Assembly (NCBI RefSeq): GCF_009765375.1
Contig: NZ_VTOK01000009.1
Coordinates: 62,001-126,000 of the forward strand
DNA length: 64,000 bases
Reading direction: 5' to 3'
DNA from: Alteribacillus sp. YIM 98480
GTDB taxonomy: Bacteria; Bacillota; Bacilli; Bacillales; Marinococcaceae
The notes beneath the pieces were generated by a model. It saw only the letters and a list, made by a program, of their open reading frames with translations. It had not been told where the DNA came from and searched no databases. Position 1 is the stretch's first letter; each line of letters opens with the position of its first letter. A program made the translations under genes and the position numbers. This document shows positions 15,501 through 25,001 of the stretch, one piece after another.

Positions 15501-17796
15501 ATCGCTTTGACCGTTTTTCATCTATCATTTTCTGTTCTAAACGGATGATCGTTTCTAAAACTTCTTCTTTATCTCCAGCCCTAGCATAAACCACAGCTCT
15601 GTATTTCCCCTCAGGGACGGGAATGTCTTTGGCAGATAATTTTTGTTCATATAACCCTGGTTTTATATTTGTTACTTTATCAAGTACGCCGGCAAATGCA
15701 TAAGTGTCCAAGTCGTATAACGCTATTTCTAGTTCCTCTGCCCCGCCTGGCATATATACTTCATACCGGTATCCCTTATTTGTTCCAAAAGGTTGTAAAT
15801 CAAAAGCTCCTATGCGCGGGTAATCGGGTTCGTTGATAAATAATAAATAAGGCAAGCGGATTTCTTCATTACCGCCTTCGACTGTCAATACGCCATCCAG
15901 CTGATCATAATCAATGGCCCCAGCCTCTATTTCTAAACGAATTTTCGCTTCTTTTTTCTCTCCTGGTTGTAATGTTATTCGTTTAGGAAGCTCCCATTTT
16001 AAACCAAGAAAAGAACCTGTTTCTGTACGAAAAGTATACGTTTTCTTCTGATCAGAATGGTTTTCTATAACCACTTTTTCTTCATGTACTCTTTCTTTAT
16101 TTCCTAACGTCCACACGCCAAACGATAATGTACCGGGATAAACGAGAGTGTCTGTTCTAATCGCTTTTGTCATTTCAACCCTGCCTGCCCCTTGTACGAA
16201 CGGCGGATAATCATTGTCACTATCATCGGTTAAAGAAACAGCTGTATTCATTAAAGCTGCTTTTATTTGATCAGGGTTCCATTCTGGTCTTGCTTGTTTT
16301 AGTAAGGCTGCAGCGCCGGCTATGTGAGGTGCTGCCATACTTGTTCCGTTTAATGCTAAATAGCCGTTTGGAACCGTGCTGTCTATATCTACCCCCGGTG
16401 CAACTACGTCAGGCTTAATTTTCCAAGAACGAGTGACTGGTCCTCTTGAACTAAAAAAAGCCATATGATCTGTTTCTTCTTCTAACACTGTTCGCAAAAC
16501 AGAGGAAGATGATTTTTTCTCTTTTGCTTCGATTGCCTTTTTAATCTGCTCCCCATCTTCACGTGTAATGGTAACAGCGGGAATAGGCTGAACTTCCTCT
16601 GTACCTGCAGCAAATGCGCCAGCCACATTATTGTAAATAATCACCGCATCAGCTCCGGCTTTGCGGGCATTAACAATTTTCCTAATGAGAGGGATACCGC
16701 CTCGTTCAATTAATACCGCTTTCCCTTTAACATTTTCCAAATCCTCTTTCATCCCAAGACCACCATCCACTAAAGGCAAATCGCGCCGAAACTGCCAGGG
16801 GGAAGTCCCTTGTACTGTTTGCATAGAAATAGACAATTCCGGTTTATCATATAGCGTTAATTTTGGCATTCGCAGGGGAGGAATGGAGGCACCTACTGAA
16901 ATGGCCTTGTCCGCGGTTCCTGGTGAACCAACACTCCACATTGCCGGACCGCTGTTGCCGCTTGACGTTACTGCAATGATTCCTGCTTCTGCGGCTTTAT
17001 CTAGAGCTTCACTTGTAGGCCAATCCGGACCGTTTATCGGACTCCCTAATGAAAGATTTAAAATATCAACCTTATCCTCAATTGCTTTATCAATCGCTGC
17101 TAATATTTGTTCGGTAGACCCCTGCCCCCCAGGACCGAGTGCACGATACATGTATAGATCAGCTTCTGGAGCTACTCCTCTGACTGCTCCATTTGCCCCG
17201 ATGATACCAGCAACATGGGTGCCGTGCATCGTATTTTTTCCATGCTTATCTCGACCTTCAAGAGGGTCTTCATCTTTATCAACAAAATCATATCCACCTT
17301 TAAAATTGCGGTATAGATCTGGGTGATTATAATCTATTCCTGTATCTATAATTCCGACTTTAATTCCTTTACCTGTCAGCTTCACACCGTGCTTATCAAG
17401 CTGACCGCGAATGGCTTCTGCCCCAATAAAAGGAACGCTGTCTTTTAAAGATGATTGATACGCAACAGATGGATCTGCGCGTTTTATCCCATCTAGATTG
17501 GAAAGTAACTCTAATTGAGAAGGATCTAATTTTACAGCAAATCCCTTAAACCCTTTTTCATAAGAACGCAGAAACTCTATATCAGGAAAGGTTTTTTTCA
17601 ACTTATCTTGAACATCATCTGCTTTTTCATTTTCTTCAATAGCAATGATAGCAGTTTCCGATTCTTCTTTTGAATGCCCCGTGCTGGAAAATCCTTCAAA
17701 CATTAAAGTAGACGTAACACATATAATAATGGCAAGGAGGAAAAATCCAATCTTTCTCTGCCTTTCCCCCCTCCCTTTTTTGCTCTTTTTAATCAT
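15499..17796 (-). CDS. S8 subtilisin-family serine protease, Vpr-like
   Basis: Exported subtilase of 765 residues. Order of parts: positively charged N-terminus and hydrophobic signal or anchor (about 15-34), an inhibitor I9-type propeptide (about 45-110), the peptidase domain with Asp151 (IIDTGID), His194 (HGTHVAG) and Ser486 (GTSMAAPH), a PA domain inserted between His and Ser (about 310-440), and a beta-rich C-terminal region. This layout is that of B. subtilis Vpr (minor extracellular protease). No cell-wall anchor is seen. ATG start with an AGGGGGA Shine-Dalgarno. It sits between the atp operon and upp, a place without a protease in B. subtilis. Confidence 0.88.
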   Translation of the reverse strand: MIKKSKKGRGERQRKIGFFLLAIIICVTSTLMFEGFSSTGHSKEESETAIIAIEENEKADDVQDKLKKTFPDIEFLRSYEKGFKGFAVKLDPSQLELLSNLDGIKRADPSVAYQSSLKDSVPFIGAEAIRGQLDKHGVKLTGKGIKVGIIDTGIDYNHPDLYRNFKGGYDFVDKDEDPLEGRDKHGKNTMHGTHVAGIIGANGAVRGVAPEADLYMYRALGPGGQGSTEQILAAIDKAIEDKVDILNLSLGSPINGPDWPTSEALDKAAEAGIIAVTSSGNSGPAMWSVGSPGTADKAISVGASIPPLRMPKLTLYDKPELSISMQTVQGTSPWQFRRDLPLVDGGLGMKEDLENVKGKAVLIERGGIPLIRKIVNARKAGADAVIIYNNVAGAFAAGTEEVQPIPAVTITREDGEQIKKAIEAKEKKSSSSVLRTVLEEETDHMAFFSSRGPVTRSWKIKPDVVAPGVDIDSTVPNGYLALNGTSMAAPHIAGAAALLKQARPEWNPDQIKAALMNTAVSLTDDSDNDYPPFVQGAGRVEMTKAIRTDTLVYPGTLSFGVWTLGNKERVHEEKVVIENHSDQKKTYTFRTETGSFLGLKWELPKRITLQPGEKKEAKIRLEIEAGAIDYDQLDGVLTVEGGNEEIRLPYLLFINEPDYPRIGAFDLQPFGTNKGYRYEVYMPGGAEELEIALYDLDTYAFAGVLDKVTNIKPGLYEQKLSAKDIPVPEGKYRAVVYARAGDKEEVLETIIRLEQKMIDEKRSKR

Positions 17797-18037
17797 TTTG
17801 CTCCCCCTGTCCCTAAAAATCTAGTCTCAATATGTTCTTCTATTTATAGTGCAACGAGCAATAAATTTTATTCGGGCACGTACATGGGAAGAAAAGAAAT
17901 ACATTCCATCAATATTTCTTTTCAGCAGTTTTTCCCTCTGATTCAGCTCTTCCTTCTTCTTTTTCAGCGCTCAGCTCCTCTAATTCAGCTCTCCCGGAAA
18001 AACTCGCTTTGCCGCCTAGTCTTTATTTCCTAAAATA

Positions 18038-18420
18038 TAACAAAAGCGCAAGCGCCCTGGTCAGCCGTGACAGGTTCTGGAGCTTTCGCAACAGGGTCGC
18101 CTGCGGCTCGAAGTCGAAAGGGAAGACATAAGACGTTCAGCTCATTTTAATGAACTTCTACTAAGATCGCACACGTCGACGCATAGGATGTGCGAATGTC
18201 GTCAATGCCACAGGACGTGGCGTTTTTGGCGTAGAAGTCACCACATCGTGTGGAAGGACGTCCTGTGACAACGCTGAACTGGCTTGCACAGGAGGTGTTG
18301 ACTTTTGCGTTGCGACAGGATGTTCGCGGTTTTAGCAAAAGTTCCTTTTTATCGTGTGCGCCTGAGCGGCTGGGCGCTGAAGCTAGACATCAAAAACGCC
18401 AAATATTTATCATTTCTTAT
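18038..18420 (+). repeat. Dispersed repeat, type B, copy 1 (long form)
   Basis: About 380 bp. The ends are those of the type A elements (AAAAGCGCAAGCGCC at the left, GCTAGACATCAAAAACGCC plus TTTCTTAT at the right), but the interior is different. It contains several hairpins with AGGA in the loop and longer paired arms (ACTTCTAC/GTAGAAGT, ACTTTTGC/GCAAAAGT). The right end abuts the upp terminator. Bases 17797-18037 show no feature. Confidence 0.82.
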
Positions 18421-18424
18421 CTTT

Positions 18425-18460
18425 TAAAAAAAGCTCCAGCAGGAAATTCCTGCTGAAGCG
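18425..18460 (-). terminator. upp terminator
   Basis: On the minus strand, CAGCAGGAA/TTCCTGCTG with flanking GC pairs, then TTTTTTT. Strong intrinsic terminator directly after upp. Confidence 0.88.
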
Positions 18461-18473
18461 TAACGGTCATCCA

Positions 18474-19103
18474 CTATTTTGTTCCAAACAATCGGTCCCC
18501 GGCGTCCCCAAGTCCCGGAACAATGTAGCCTTTTTCATTTAATTTTTCATCTAAAGAGGCGAGATAAATATCTATATCAGGATGTGCTTCTTGCACAATT
18601 TCCACACCTTCTGGAGCAGCAATAAGACACATTAGCTTGATGTTTGTAGCACCGCGCTTTTTCAAACTCGTTATAGCTTCCACAGCGGAGCCTCCCGTAG
18701 CAAGCATCGGATCAACTACGATGAATTCCCGTTCAGCAACATCACTTGGCAGCTTCACGTAATATTCCACAGGTTTTAACGTTTCAGGATCACGGTATAA
18801 ACCTACATGTCCTACTTTTGCAGCAGGAATCAATTTTAAGATACCATCAGACATACCAAGACCTGCTCTTAAAATCGGGACAATGCCCAACTTTTTCCCT
18901 GCTAACGTATGTGATTTGGCTGGACCTACAGGTGTTTCTACTGTCACTTCCTGCAGTTGAAGGTGACGTGTAATTTCAAAAGCCATTAACGTAGCTACTT
19001 CATCCACTAGTTCCCTAAACTCTTTTGTGCCCGTGGAAACGTCACGAATAAAAGTAAGCTTATGTTGGATCAGCGGATGATCTAATACATGTACTTTCCC
19101 CAT
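18474..19103 (-). CDS. upp: Uracil phosphoribosyltransferase
   Basis: Pyrimidine salvage: uracil plus PRPP gives UMP and pyrophosphate. 209 residues, the usual length, with the PRPP-binding loop [11 protein letters not shown] (about residues 128-138) and the C-terminal uracil-binding [15 protein letters not shown] start. Upstream neighbour is glyA, as in B. subtilis, although a type B repeat lies between them, so the two are probably transcribed separately. Confidence 0.97.
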   Translation of the reverse strand: MGKVHVLDHPLIQHKLTFIRDVSTGTKEFRELVDEVATLMAFEITRHLQLQEVTVETPVGPAKSHTLAGKKLGIVPILRAGLGMSDGILKLIPAAKVGHVGLYRDPETLKPVEYYVKLPSDVAEREFIVVDPMLATGGSAVEAITSLKKRGATNIKLMCLIAAPEGVEIVQEAHPDIDIYLASLDEKLNEKGYIVPGLGDAGDRLFGTK

Positions 19104-19399
19104 ATAAGAAATCGGCTCCTTTACTCCCGGTGCATCCGGGAAAAATTATCTAATTAACTGTACAACGGACAGGTTCATTCTTTTGAAATTTTACAGAAAA
19201 ACACAATCACCTTCAAGTTTTGATAAAAAGGCCAATGATTCAGATTATTTGTATTTATACGAAAAGCCTTTACAACATTAGCAATGTAATTCGCTGGGGT
19301 GTCATGCTTTTTGCAACATACTTGTCTTTAGGAACGTTCCTCCCCCTATTCCCTGCCTGCTTTTTTTCACGCCATTTGTACCTCGTCCACCATTTTTGC

Positions 19400-19841
19400 T
19401 AAGAAAAGCGCAAGCGCCTTAAAAGAAGGAAGTTCGGCTACGAGCGTCACGTCCTGTGACAACGCCGAACTGACTCCCATCCTGGGAGCCCGCGACAGGT
19501 TCTGGAGCTTTCGCGCAGGGTCGCCTGCGGCCCGAAGTCGAAAGGGAAGACATAAGACGTTCAGCTCATTTTAATGAACTTCTACTAAAATCGCACACGT
19601 CGAGGCATAGGATGTGCGAATGTCGCCAATGCCACAGGATGTGGCGTTTTTGACGTAGAAGTCACCACATCGTGTGGAAGGACGTTCTGACAACGCTGAA
19701 CGGGCTTGCACAGGAGGTGTTGACTTTTGCGTTGCGACAGAACGTGCGCGGTTTTAGCAAAAGTTCCTCTGTATCGTGTGCGCCTGAGCGGCTGGACGCT
19801 GAAGCTAGACATCAAAAACGCCAAATTTTATAATTTCTTAC
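19400..19841 (+). repeat. Dispersed repeat, type B, copy 2 (longest form)
   Basis: About 440 bp, close to the copy at 18038-18420 but with an extra block near its left end (CGTCACGTCCTGTGACAACG). The right end GCTAGACATCAAAAACGCC and TTTCTTACG lead into the glyA terminator. Bases 19104-19399 hold no gene, only a CCCGG/CCGGG leader hairpin upstream of upp (19126-19140). Confidence 0.82.
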
Positions 19842-19850
19842 GTTAAAATG

Positions 19851-19883
19851 AAAAAACTGGATCCGCTTTGTTGCGGACCCAGT
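19851..19883 (-). terminator. glyA terminator
   Basis: CTGG.TCCGC pairs with GCGGA.CCAG, followed on the minus strand by TTTTTTC. Confidence 0.85.
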
Positions 19884-19903
19884 GTTTATTTTCAGTCATC
19901 TAC

Positions 19904-21145
19904 TTACAAATATTCATACATAGGGAACTGTTCAGTCAATGCGTCTACCCGCTCCGAAGCTGCTTTTAAGGATTCTTCATGATCATGATTTTTTAACGTA
20001 AGCGCCATAATTGCACCGATTTCATCCATTTCTTTTTCTCCAAATCCTCTTGAAGTAACAGCAGCTGTTCCAATACGAATACCGCTTGTTACAAATGGGC
20101 TTTCTGGATCAAATGGAATCGCATTTTTATTTGTAGTAAGACCTACTTCATCCAATGCTTTTTCTGCAACTTTTCCTGTCATTCCAAGGCTTTGCAAGTC
20201 CAAAAGCAGCAAGTGGTTATCTGTTCCGCCAGAGACGAGATCGATTCCTTCATTTTTTAATGCTTCTGCTAAACGCTTTGCATTTTTCACGATGTTTTCC
20301 GAGTACGTTTTGAACTCTTTCTGCAGCACTTCACCAAAAGATACTGCTTTTGCTGCGATTACGTGCATAAGCGGGCCGCCTTGCAATCCAGGGAACACAG
20401 CTTTATCAATTTTCTTGGCGAACTCTTCTTCACAAAGAATTAAACCACCGCGCGGGCCGCGTAACGTTTTGTGTGTTGTCGTTGTTACAAAATGAGAGTA
20501 AGGAACAGGGTTTTGATGTACACCTGCCGCTACTAGACCAGCAATATGAGCCATGTCCACCATTAAATAAGCGCCAACTTCATCAGCGATTTCACGGAAC
20601 TTTTTAAAATCAATTTCGCGAGGATACGCACTTGCCCCGGCGACGATCATCTTTGGTTTATGCTCTTTTGCAGCTTCTAAAACCGCATCATAATCAATGG
20701 TTTGATTTTCTTTTGTTACACCGTATTCGACAAAATTGTATTGGATACCGCTGAAATTCACATGGCTTCCATGCGTTAAGTGACCACCATGAGATAGGTT
20801 CATACCTAGTACAGTATCACCATGTTCAAGTGCGGTAAAATATACAGCCATGTTTGCTTGTGCACCGGAATGCGGCTGCACGTTAGCGTGTTCCGCTCCA
20901 AAAATCTCCTTAGCACGGTCACGGGCCAAATCTTCTACTGTATCTACATGTTCACAACCGCCATAATACCGGCGACGTGGATATCCTTCTGCGTATTTAT
21001 TTGTTAATACAGAGCCTTGCGCTTCCATTACAGCTCGACTAACAAAGTTTTCAGACGCAATTAACTCTATTTTATCGCGCTGACGGCAAAGCTCATCCTG
21101 CAACGCTGCAAATACACTAGGATCTTGACTTTTGATGGTTTCCAT
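19904..21145 (-). CDS. glyA: Serine hydroxymethyltransferase
   Basis: PLP enzyme interconverting serine and glycine with transfer of a one-carbon unit to tetrahydrofolate. 413 residues; PLP lysine in [14 protein letters not shown], the YYGGCEHVD substrate loop and the LIASENF N-terminal motif are clear. ATG start; a GAAAGGGG lies about 12 nt upstream, a little far. Context between ywlG and upp is canonical. Confidence 0.97.
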   Translation of the reverse strand: METIKSQDPSVFAALQDELCRQRDKIELIASENFVSRAVMEAQGSVLTNKYAEGYPRRRYYGGCEHVDTVEDLARDRAKEIFGAEHANVQPHSGAQANMAVYFTALEHGDTVLGMNLSHGGHLTHGSHVNFSGIQYNFVEYGVTKENQTIDYDAVLEAAKEHKPKMIVAGASAYPREIDFKKFREIADEVGAYLMVDMAHIAGLVAAGVHQNPVPYSHFVTTTTHKTLRGPRGGLILCEEEFAKKIDKAVFPGLQGGPLMHVIAAKAVSFGEVLQKEFKTYSENIVKNAKRLAEALKNEGIDLVSGGTDNHLLLLDLQSLGMTGKVAEKALDEVGLTTNKNAIPFDPESPFVTSGIRIGTAAVTSRGFGEKEMDEIGAIMALTLKNHDHEESLKAASERVDALTEQFPMYEYL

Positions 21146-21327
21146 AAAAAATGTTTACCCCTTTCTTTTCCTTTACATCTCTCTCATTTATTCGTGGTTT
21201 AGCACTTCACTTTTCATTCAAGGCATATTGTAACATGGATAAACGGTTAAATCCGTATTTTAATTTAAAAAAAGATAAAAATATTAAGTTTTAGCTATTT
21301 TAAAAAGCTAACTTTCATCAATTAGCA

Positions 21328-21879
21328 TTATTCGGGATATTTTGCACGCGGCCCGCCTATTAATTTAGGTCTTGTTTTAGCCATTGTTACGTGAGCATTG
21401 CCGATCGATTTCACCTGGCTTCTTATGGGAACGGCAACGTGCTTTAAGTGCATGCCAATAAAAGTGTCGCCGATATCAATTCCCGCGTCCGCTTTTATAT
21501 GTTCAATGACAACAGGGTCTGAAAACTGTTCATATGCATGCGTAATCATTGCCCCGCCTGCTTTACGGTGAGGTATTGCCGTTACTTCATCAAGTTGGAA
21601 AGCTCTTGCTGTACCGCGTTCCACAACAAGGGCCCGATTGATATGCTCACACCCTTGAAAAGCAAGATGTACCCCAGTGTTCTGTTGAAAGGTCGAAAAC
21701 ACGTCATATAATGATTTGGCAGCTTCAACGGAGCCCGCTGTACCAATTTTCTCTCCAATCACTTCACTCGAACTGCAGCCAACAACAAATATATGATGGG
21801 TATCCAGTCTGATCTGAGATGAAATAGTATCCAGACAGGTTTGTAAAGATGATTGCCACTGCTTTGTTATATCATCCAT
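21328..21879 (-). CDS. ywlG: TIGR01440/DUF436 family protein YwlG
   Basis: Cytoplasmic protein of unknown function, 183 residues, with the conserved FVVGCSSSEVIGEKIGT and HINRALVVE stretches of the YwlG family. The longest frame begins at a GTG without a ribosome site; the ATG at 21879 follows GAGGTGATC and starts MDDITKQW, as in homologues. Gene order ywlG-glyA is conserved in bacilli. Confidence 0.92.
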   Translation of the reverse strand: MDDITKQWQSSLQTCLDTISSQIRLDTHHIFVVGCSSSEVIGEKIGTAGSVEAAKSLYDVFSTFQQNTGVHLAFQGCEHINRALVVERGTARAFQLDEVTAIPHRKAGGAMITHAYEQFSDPVVIEHIKADAGIDIGDTFIGMHLKHVAVPIRSQVKSIGNAHVTMAKTRPKLIGGPRAKYPE

Positions 21880-22029
21880 GTTGATCACCTCTTTATTTAA
21901 AGGTACCACAAAATATGGCTTTCGATAAAAGAATGATTTTGCCAGTAGGGCTACTGCTGCTTTTGGTGAAGATTGAAAGCTTAAAAATCCGCATACTTAT
22001 GGCGCACTGTTTCCCCCCATTAAAGCAGG

Positions 22030-22057
22030 AAACGGACCTATCGTTTTGCAGGTCCGT
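22030..22057 (-). terminator. Likely rpiB terminator
   Basis: ACGGACCT pairs perfectly with AGGTCCGT around a 10-nt loop, 13 bp after the rpiB stop. The following minus-strand tract (TTTCCTGCTTT) is a weak U-run. Confidence 0.6.
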
Positions 22058-22069
22058 CTTTGTCGTGGA

Positions 22070-22510
22070 TTATTTTTCTTCTATAGCCATCATTTTGTCT
22101 ACGCGTTTAGAATGACGACCGCCTTCGAAGTCTGTTTCAAGCCAGGTTTTCACAATTTCTCCGGCAAGGCCTGGGCCGACAATCCGTTCACCCATAGCAA
22201 GAATGTTTGAATCGTTATGAGCGCGCGTTGCTTTGGCACTAAAAACATCATGAACCAATGCACAGCGAATGCCATTCATTTTATTAGCCGAAATAGACAT
22301 GCCAATACCAGTTCCACAAATCAATATACCTTTATCAACTTCACCGGAAGCTACTTTATCTGCTACCGGAAGAGCATAATCAGGGTAATCTACAGAATCG
22401 GTGCAATCACAGCCAACATCTTCAAAATCAATATTCATATCTTCTAACACTTTTACTACTTCTACTTTAAGTTTGTAGCCTGCATGGTCAGAACCTATTG
22501 CAAGTTTCAT
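22070..22510 (-). CDS. rpiB: Ribose 5-phosphate isomerase B
   Basis: Interconverts ribose 5-phosphate and ribulose 5-phosphate in the pentose phosphate pathway. 146 residues of the LacAB/RpiB family: IGSDHAGYKLK at the N-terminus and the catalytic cysteine in LICGTGIGMSISANK. ATG start after GGGAGGCCC. B. subtilis carries it at the same site as ywlF. Confidence 0.95.
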   Translation of the reverse strand: MKLAIGSDHAGYKLKVEVVKVLEDMNIDFEDVGCDCTDSVDYPDYALPVADKVASGEVDKGILICGTGIGMSISANKMNGIRCALVHDVFSAKATRAHNDSNILAMGERIVGPGLAGEIVKTWLETDFEGGRHSKRVDKMMAIEEK

Positions 22511-22557
22511 GATGGAGGGCCTCCCTTTTTCTTTTCCTTTATGTTCTCATGTTACCC

Positions 22558-23859
22558 TTAGGTTGTAAATTTTTCTATGGTATTTTTTAGCTTCTCTGCT
22601 TGTTTGGAAAGCTCATGAGCCTTTTCTGAACAGGAGCGGATCACATTTGATTGAGTATCCGCTGCAGAGGAGACCTCGGCTGCGCCGGCAGATGTTTCTT
22701 CTGCAATGGCCGCTACTTCCTGTGATTCCCGAGAGGTGTTTTCAACTGCTTTCATTTGCTGTTCGATCAGCTCTGTGATGTCTTTTACAGAAGCAGCTAC
22801 TGTTTGAACAGTACTTTCCATAGCTGTAAACACTTGGCTTGTTTTTGTCCCTTTGGCAGACTCATGACTCGCTGCTTTTACTTGACTCTCTATTTTAGAG
22901 ACGACATTTCCAACTTCGGATTGAATATTTTGGATGAGATCACGTACGCCTTGTACGGCTATTGAACTTTCATCTGCGAGCTTTCTCACCTCATCAGCGA
23001 CGACTGCAAACCCTTTTCCGTGTTCTCCGGCCCGAGCTGCTTCAATGGACGCATTTAATGCCAGAAGGTTCGTTTGCTCTGCAATGTCACCAACTAAACT
23101 AATAATTTCTTCTACCTTTTCAGCTTGTTGATTCAATGCTTCTACCGCATGCAAAGATGCCTGGTTATCGACTTCTAATTGCTTTATACCTTCGACTAGA
23201 GAATGAATTACTTGTTTACTGTTATCTAGTGTTTTCACCATTTCTTCAGCAGAAGCTTCAGAATTGTTTGCTTTTGATTGGACTTTAGAAGCAATTTGCG
23301 CTACATCTTCCATAGATGCTGCCGTGTTTTGAATCGCATGTGCGGAATGGTCCGCTCCTGCAGCAATTTCCTCTACAGTACTTGATATGCTGTCTGCTTT
23401 ATTAGAAGCTTCATCAGAAGCAGCTGTAATGTTTGCTACTTTCCCGCTCGTTTGTTTAAAATTTTTTTCGATATCATTGACCATGGTTCGAAGATTTTTC
23501 AGCATTTCATTAAAAGCTAGTCCCAATCCTCGTAATTCATCGTCTGATTTTGAAACCTCTACATCTTCGTGAATATCTCCTTCCGCTGCTTTGCGTGCCG
23601 ATAATTCGAGACGTTTTAGCGGCTTAGTTAGCATAGGTGCTGTTAAAAAAGCGAGTATGCCGCTCCACAGCCACCCCAGTATTAACGTCAAAATAATAAA
23701 TGCATCTTCTGAAATTCCAAATGCATTACTAGCTCTATCCGCTAATACAAAAATAAAAAACGCACTGACACCGTAAGTTACGATGGACAGGACGCTGATT
23801 CCTAATACCAGTTTTTTACGGATACTGAATTGATACGATTTTCCCCTGTTTCCCCTCAT
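22558..23859 (-). CDS. Methyl-accepting chemotaxis protein without a sensor domain
   Basis: 433 residues: two membrane helices (about residues 15-40 and 50-70) separated by only a short loop, then a HAMP region (about 70-125) and a cytoplasmic signalling domain with the conserved [21 protein letters not shown] hairpin tip region (split here by convention). With no extracellular ligand domain it may sense membrane state or a cytoplasmic cue, or receive signals from a partner. ATG with AAGGAG. It stands 12 bp downstream of ywlE and could share its transcript. Confidence 0.92.
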   Translation of the reverse strand: MRGNRGKSYQFSIRKKLVLGISVLSIVTYGVSAFFIFVLADRASNAFGISEDAFIILTLILGWLWSGILAFLTAPMLTKPLKRLELSARKAAEGDIHEDVEVSKSDDELRGLGLAFNEMLKNLRTMVNDIEKNFKQTSGKVANITAASDEASNKADSISSTVEEIAAGADHSAHAIQNTAASMEDVAQIASKVQSKANNSEASAEEMVKTLDNSKQVIHSLVEGIKQLEVDNQASLHAVEALNQQAEKVEEIISLVGDIAEQTNLLALNASIEAARAGEHGKGFAVVADEVRKLADESSIAVQGVRDLIQNIQSEVGNVVSKIESQVKAASHESAKGTKTSQVFTAMESTVQTVAASVKDITELIEQQMKAVENTSRESQEVAAIAEETSAGAAEVSSAADTQSNVIRSCSEKAHELSKQAEKLKNTIEKFTT

Positions 23860-23871
23860 GAACCTTACTCC

Positions 23872-24333
23872 TTATAATTCTTTTATTTTGTGTAAAGCCG
23901 CTTCTAAAAGCTGATCCATTTCATTGGCTGTTGCCCTGTACGTGTCAGTTGATCCCCCTATAGGATCCAGGATATCCCCCGTATCCATATTTCCATCGAG
24001 GGCAAACTCTTTTAATGTAAATATTTTATCGGCAGCTTTTGGGTAAGTTTGAACAGTCATTTCGTGATGATTTTTTGTCATCGTTAAAATAATGTCAGCC
24101 CAGTCTACCAATTCCTCTGTTAACGGCTTGGATTCATGCTTAAGCATAATATTTCTTTCCTTTAATACTTTCATTGTTCCATCAGAGGCAGTCATACCCG
24201 GCATAGCATAAATCCCAGCTGATTTCACTTCGATATTCTTATCTGTTTTTGCTCGGAATAATGCTTCTGCCATCGGGCTTCGGCATGTATTCCCGGTACA
24301 TACAAACAGCACATGTTTAATGATGGCTTCCAC
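23872..24333 (-). CDS. ywlE: Low-molecular-weight protein-arginine phosphatase YwlE
   Basis: 153 residues with the LMW-PTP loop CTGNTCRS (Cys12, Arg18). Thr16 at the loop position that distinguishes arginine phosphatases from tyrosine phosphatases matches B. subtilis YwlE, which counteracts the McsB kinase. The acid catalyst lies in DILDPIG. The start is a GTG with a purine-rich AAGGGAAGGG just upstream; no better start is available. Confidence 0.92.
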   Translation of the reverse strand: MEAIIKHVLFVCTGNTCRSPMAEALFRAKTDKNIEVKSAGIYAMPGMTASDGTMKVLKERNIMLKHESKPLTEELVDWADIILTMTKNHHEMTVQTYPKAADKIFTLKEFALDGNMDTGDILDPIGGSTDTYRATANEMDQLLEAALHKIKEL

Positions 24334-24386
24334 ACCCTTCCCTTCCTATTTCTTGGTATTATTTTACCACACATTTAAATGTTCCA

Positions 24387-24929
24387 TTACAGTATTAATT
24401 TCAAACCAAAACTTAATAAAATAACTCCTCCAAATATTTCTCCATAACGTCCCAACGTATGCTGCAGACGATTACCTAAAGCAAGTCCTATCCAAGTAAA
24501 AAAGGCACTGAATAACCCAAACATTAAAAGAACAGGTATCAACGAAGCATTTAAAATCCCTAATGTAATCCCAATAGAAAAGCTGTCTAAACTCACCAGC
24601 ACTGCAAAGAACATAAGTCCTGCTCCTCGCGGGATAATTACTCCTCCCGTGTGTTCTGAGTCGTTCCACCCTGTCCACATCATTTGAAGCCCAATAACAA
24701 ACAACAGTATTCCGCCAGTAATAATGGCTACTTTTTCAAATGAAGAAGCAATTAAGCGTCCTCCATATAATCCGATAAAGGGCATTAACATATGAAATAA
24801 ACCTACAATAACGGAGGTTAACATTTTATTTACTCTTTCTGCACCTCTCATTGCAACCGCAAGCGACATAGAAAAAGCATCCATGCTTAAAGCTAAAGCC
24901 ATCGTTGCTAGTATCATCCATCCGCCCAT
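24387..24929 (-). CDS. mntP: Manganese efflux pump MntP family
   Basis: 180 residues, about six membrane helices, with the paired acidic signatures MALALSMDAFSMSLA and AVLVSLDSFSIGITLG of the MntP/YwlD family, which exports Mn2+. The longest frame starts at a TTG without a ribosome site; AAAGGAG lies 8 nt before the ATG at 24929. Located between ywlC and ywlE as in B. subtilis. Confidence 0.9.
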   Translation of the reverse strand: MGGWMILATMALALSMDAFSMSLAVAMRGAERVNKMLTSVIVGLFHMLMPFIGLYGGRLIASSFEKVAIITGGILLFVIGLQMMWTGWNDSEHTGGVIIPRGAGLMFFAVLVSLDSFSIGITLGILNASLIPVLLMFGLFSAFFTWIGLALGNRLQHTLGRYGEIFGGVILLSFGLKLIL

Positions 24930-25001
24930 TCCCCCGTCTCCTTTCAGGACATGCTTATACACTCTATGCAAGTCCAAAAGAGATCATTCAAGGAGGTCCT
25001 T

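Noticed and set aside
16661-17326. 221-residue plus-strand frame
   Set aside because: Antisense to the catalytic domain of the subtilase gene; no ribosome site and no recognisable domain.
18147-19824. Minus-strand frames inside the two long type B repeats
   Set aside because: Their translations are in different frames in the two copies, so the frame is not conserved.
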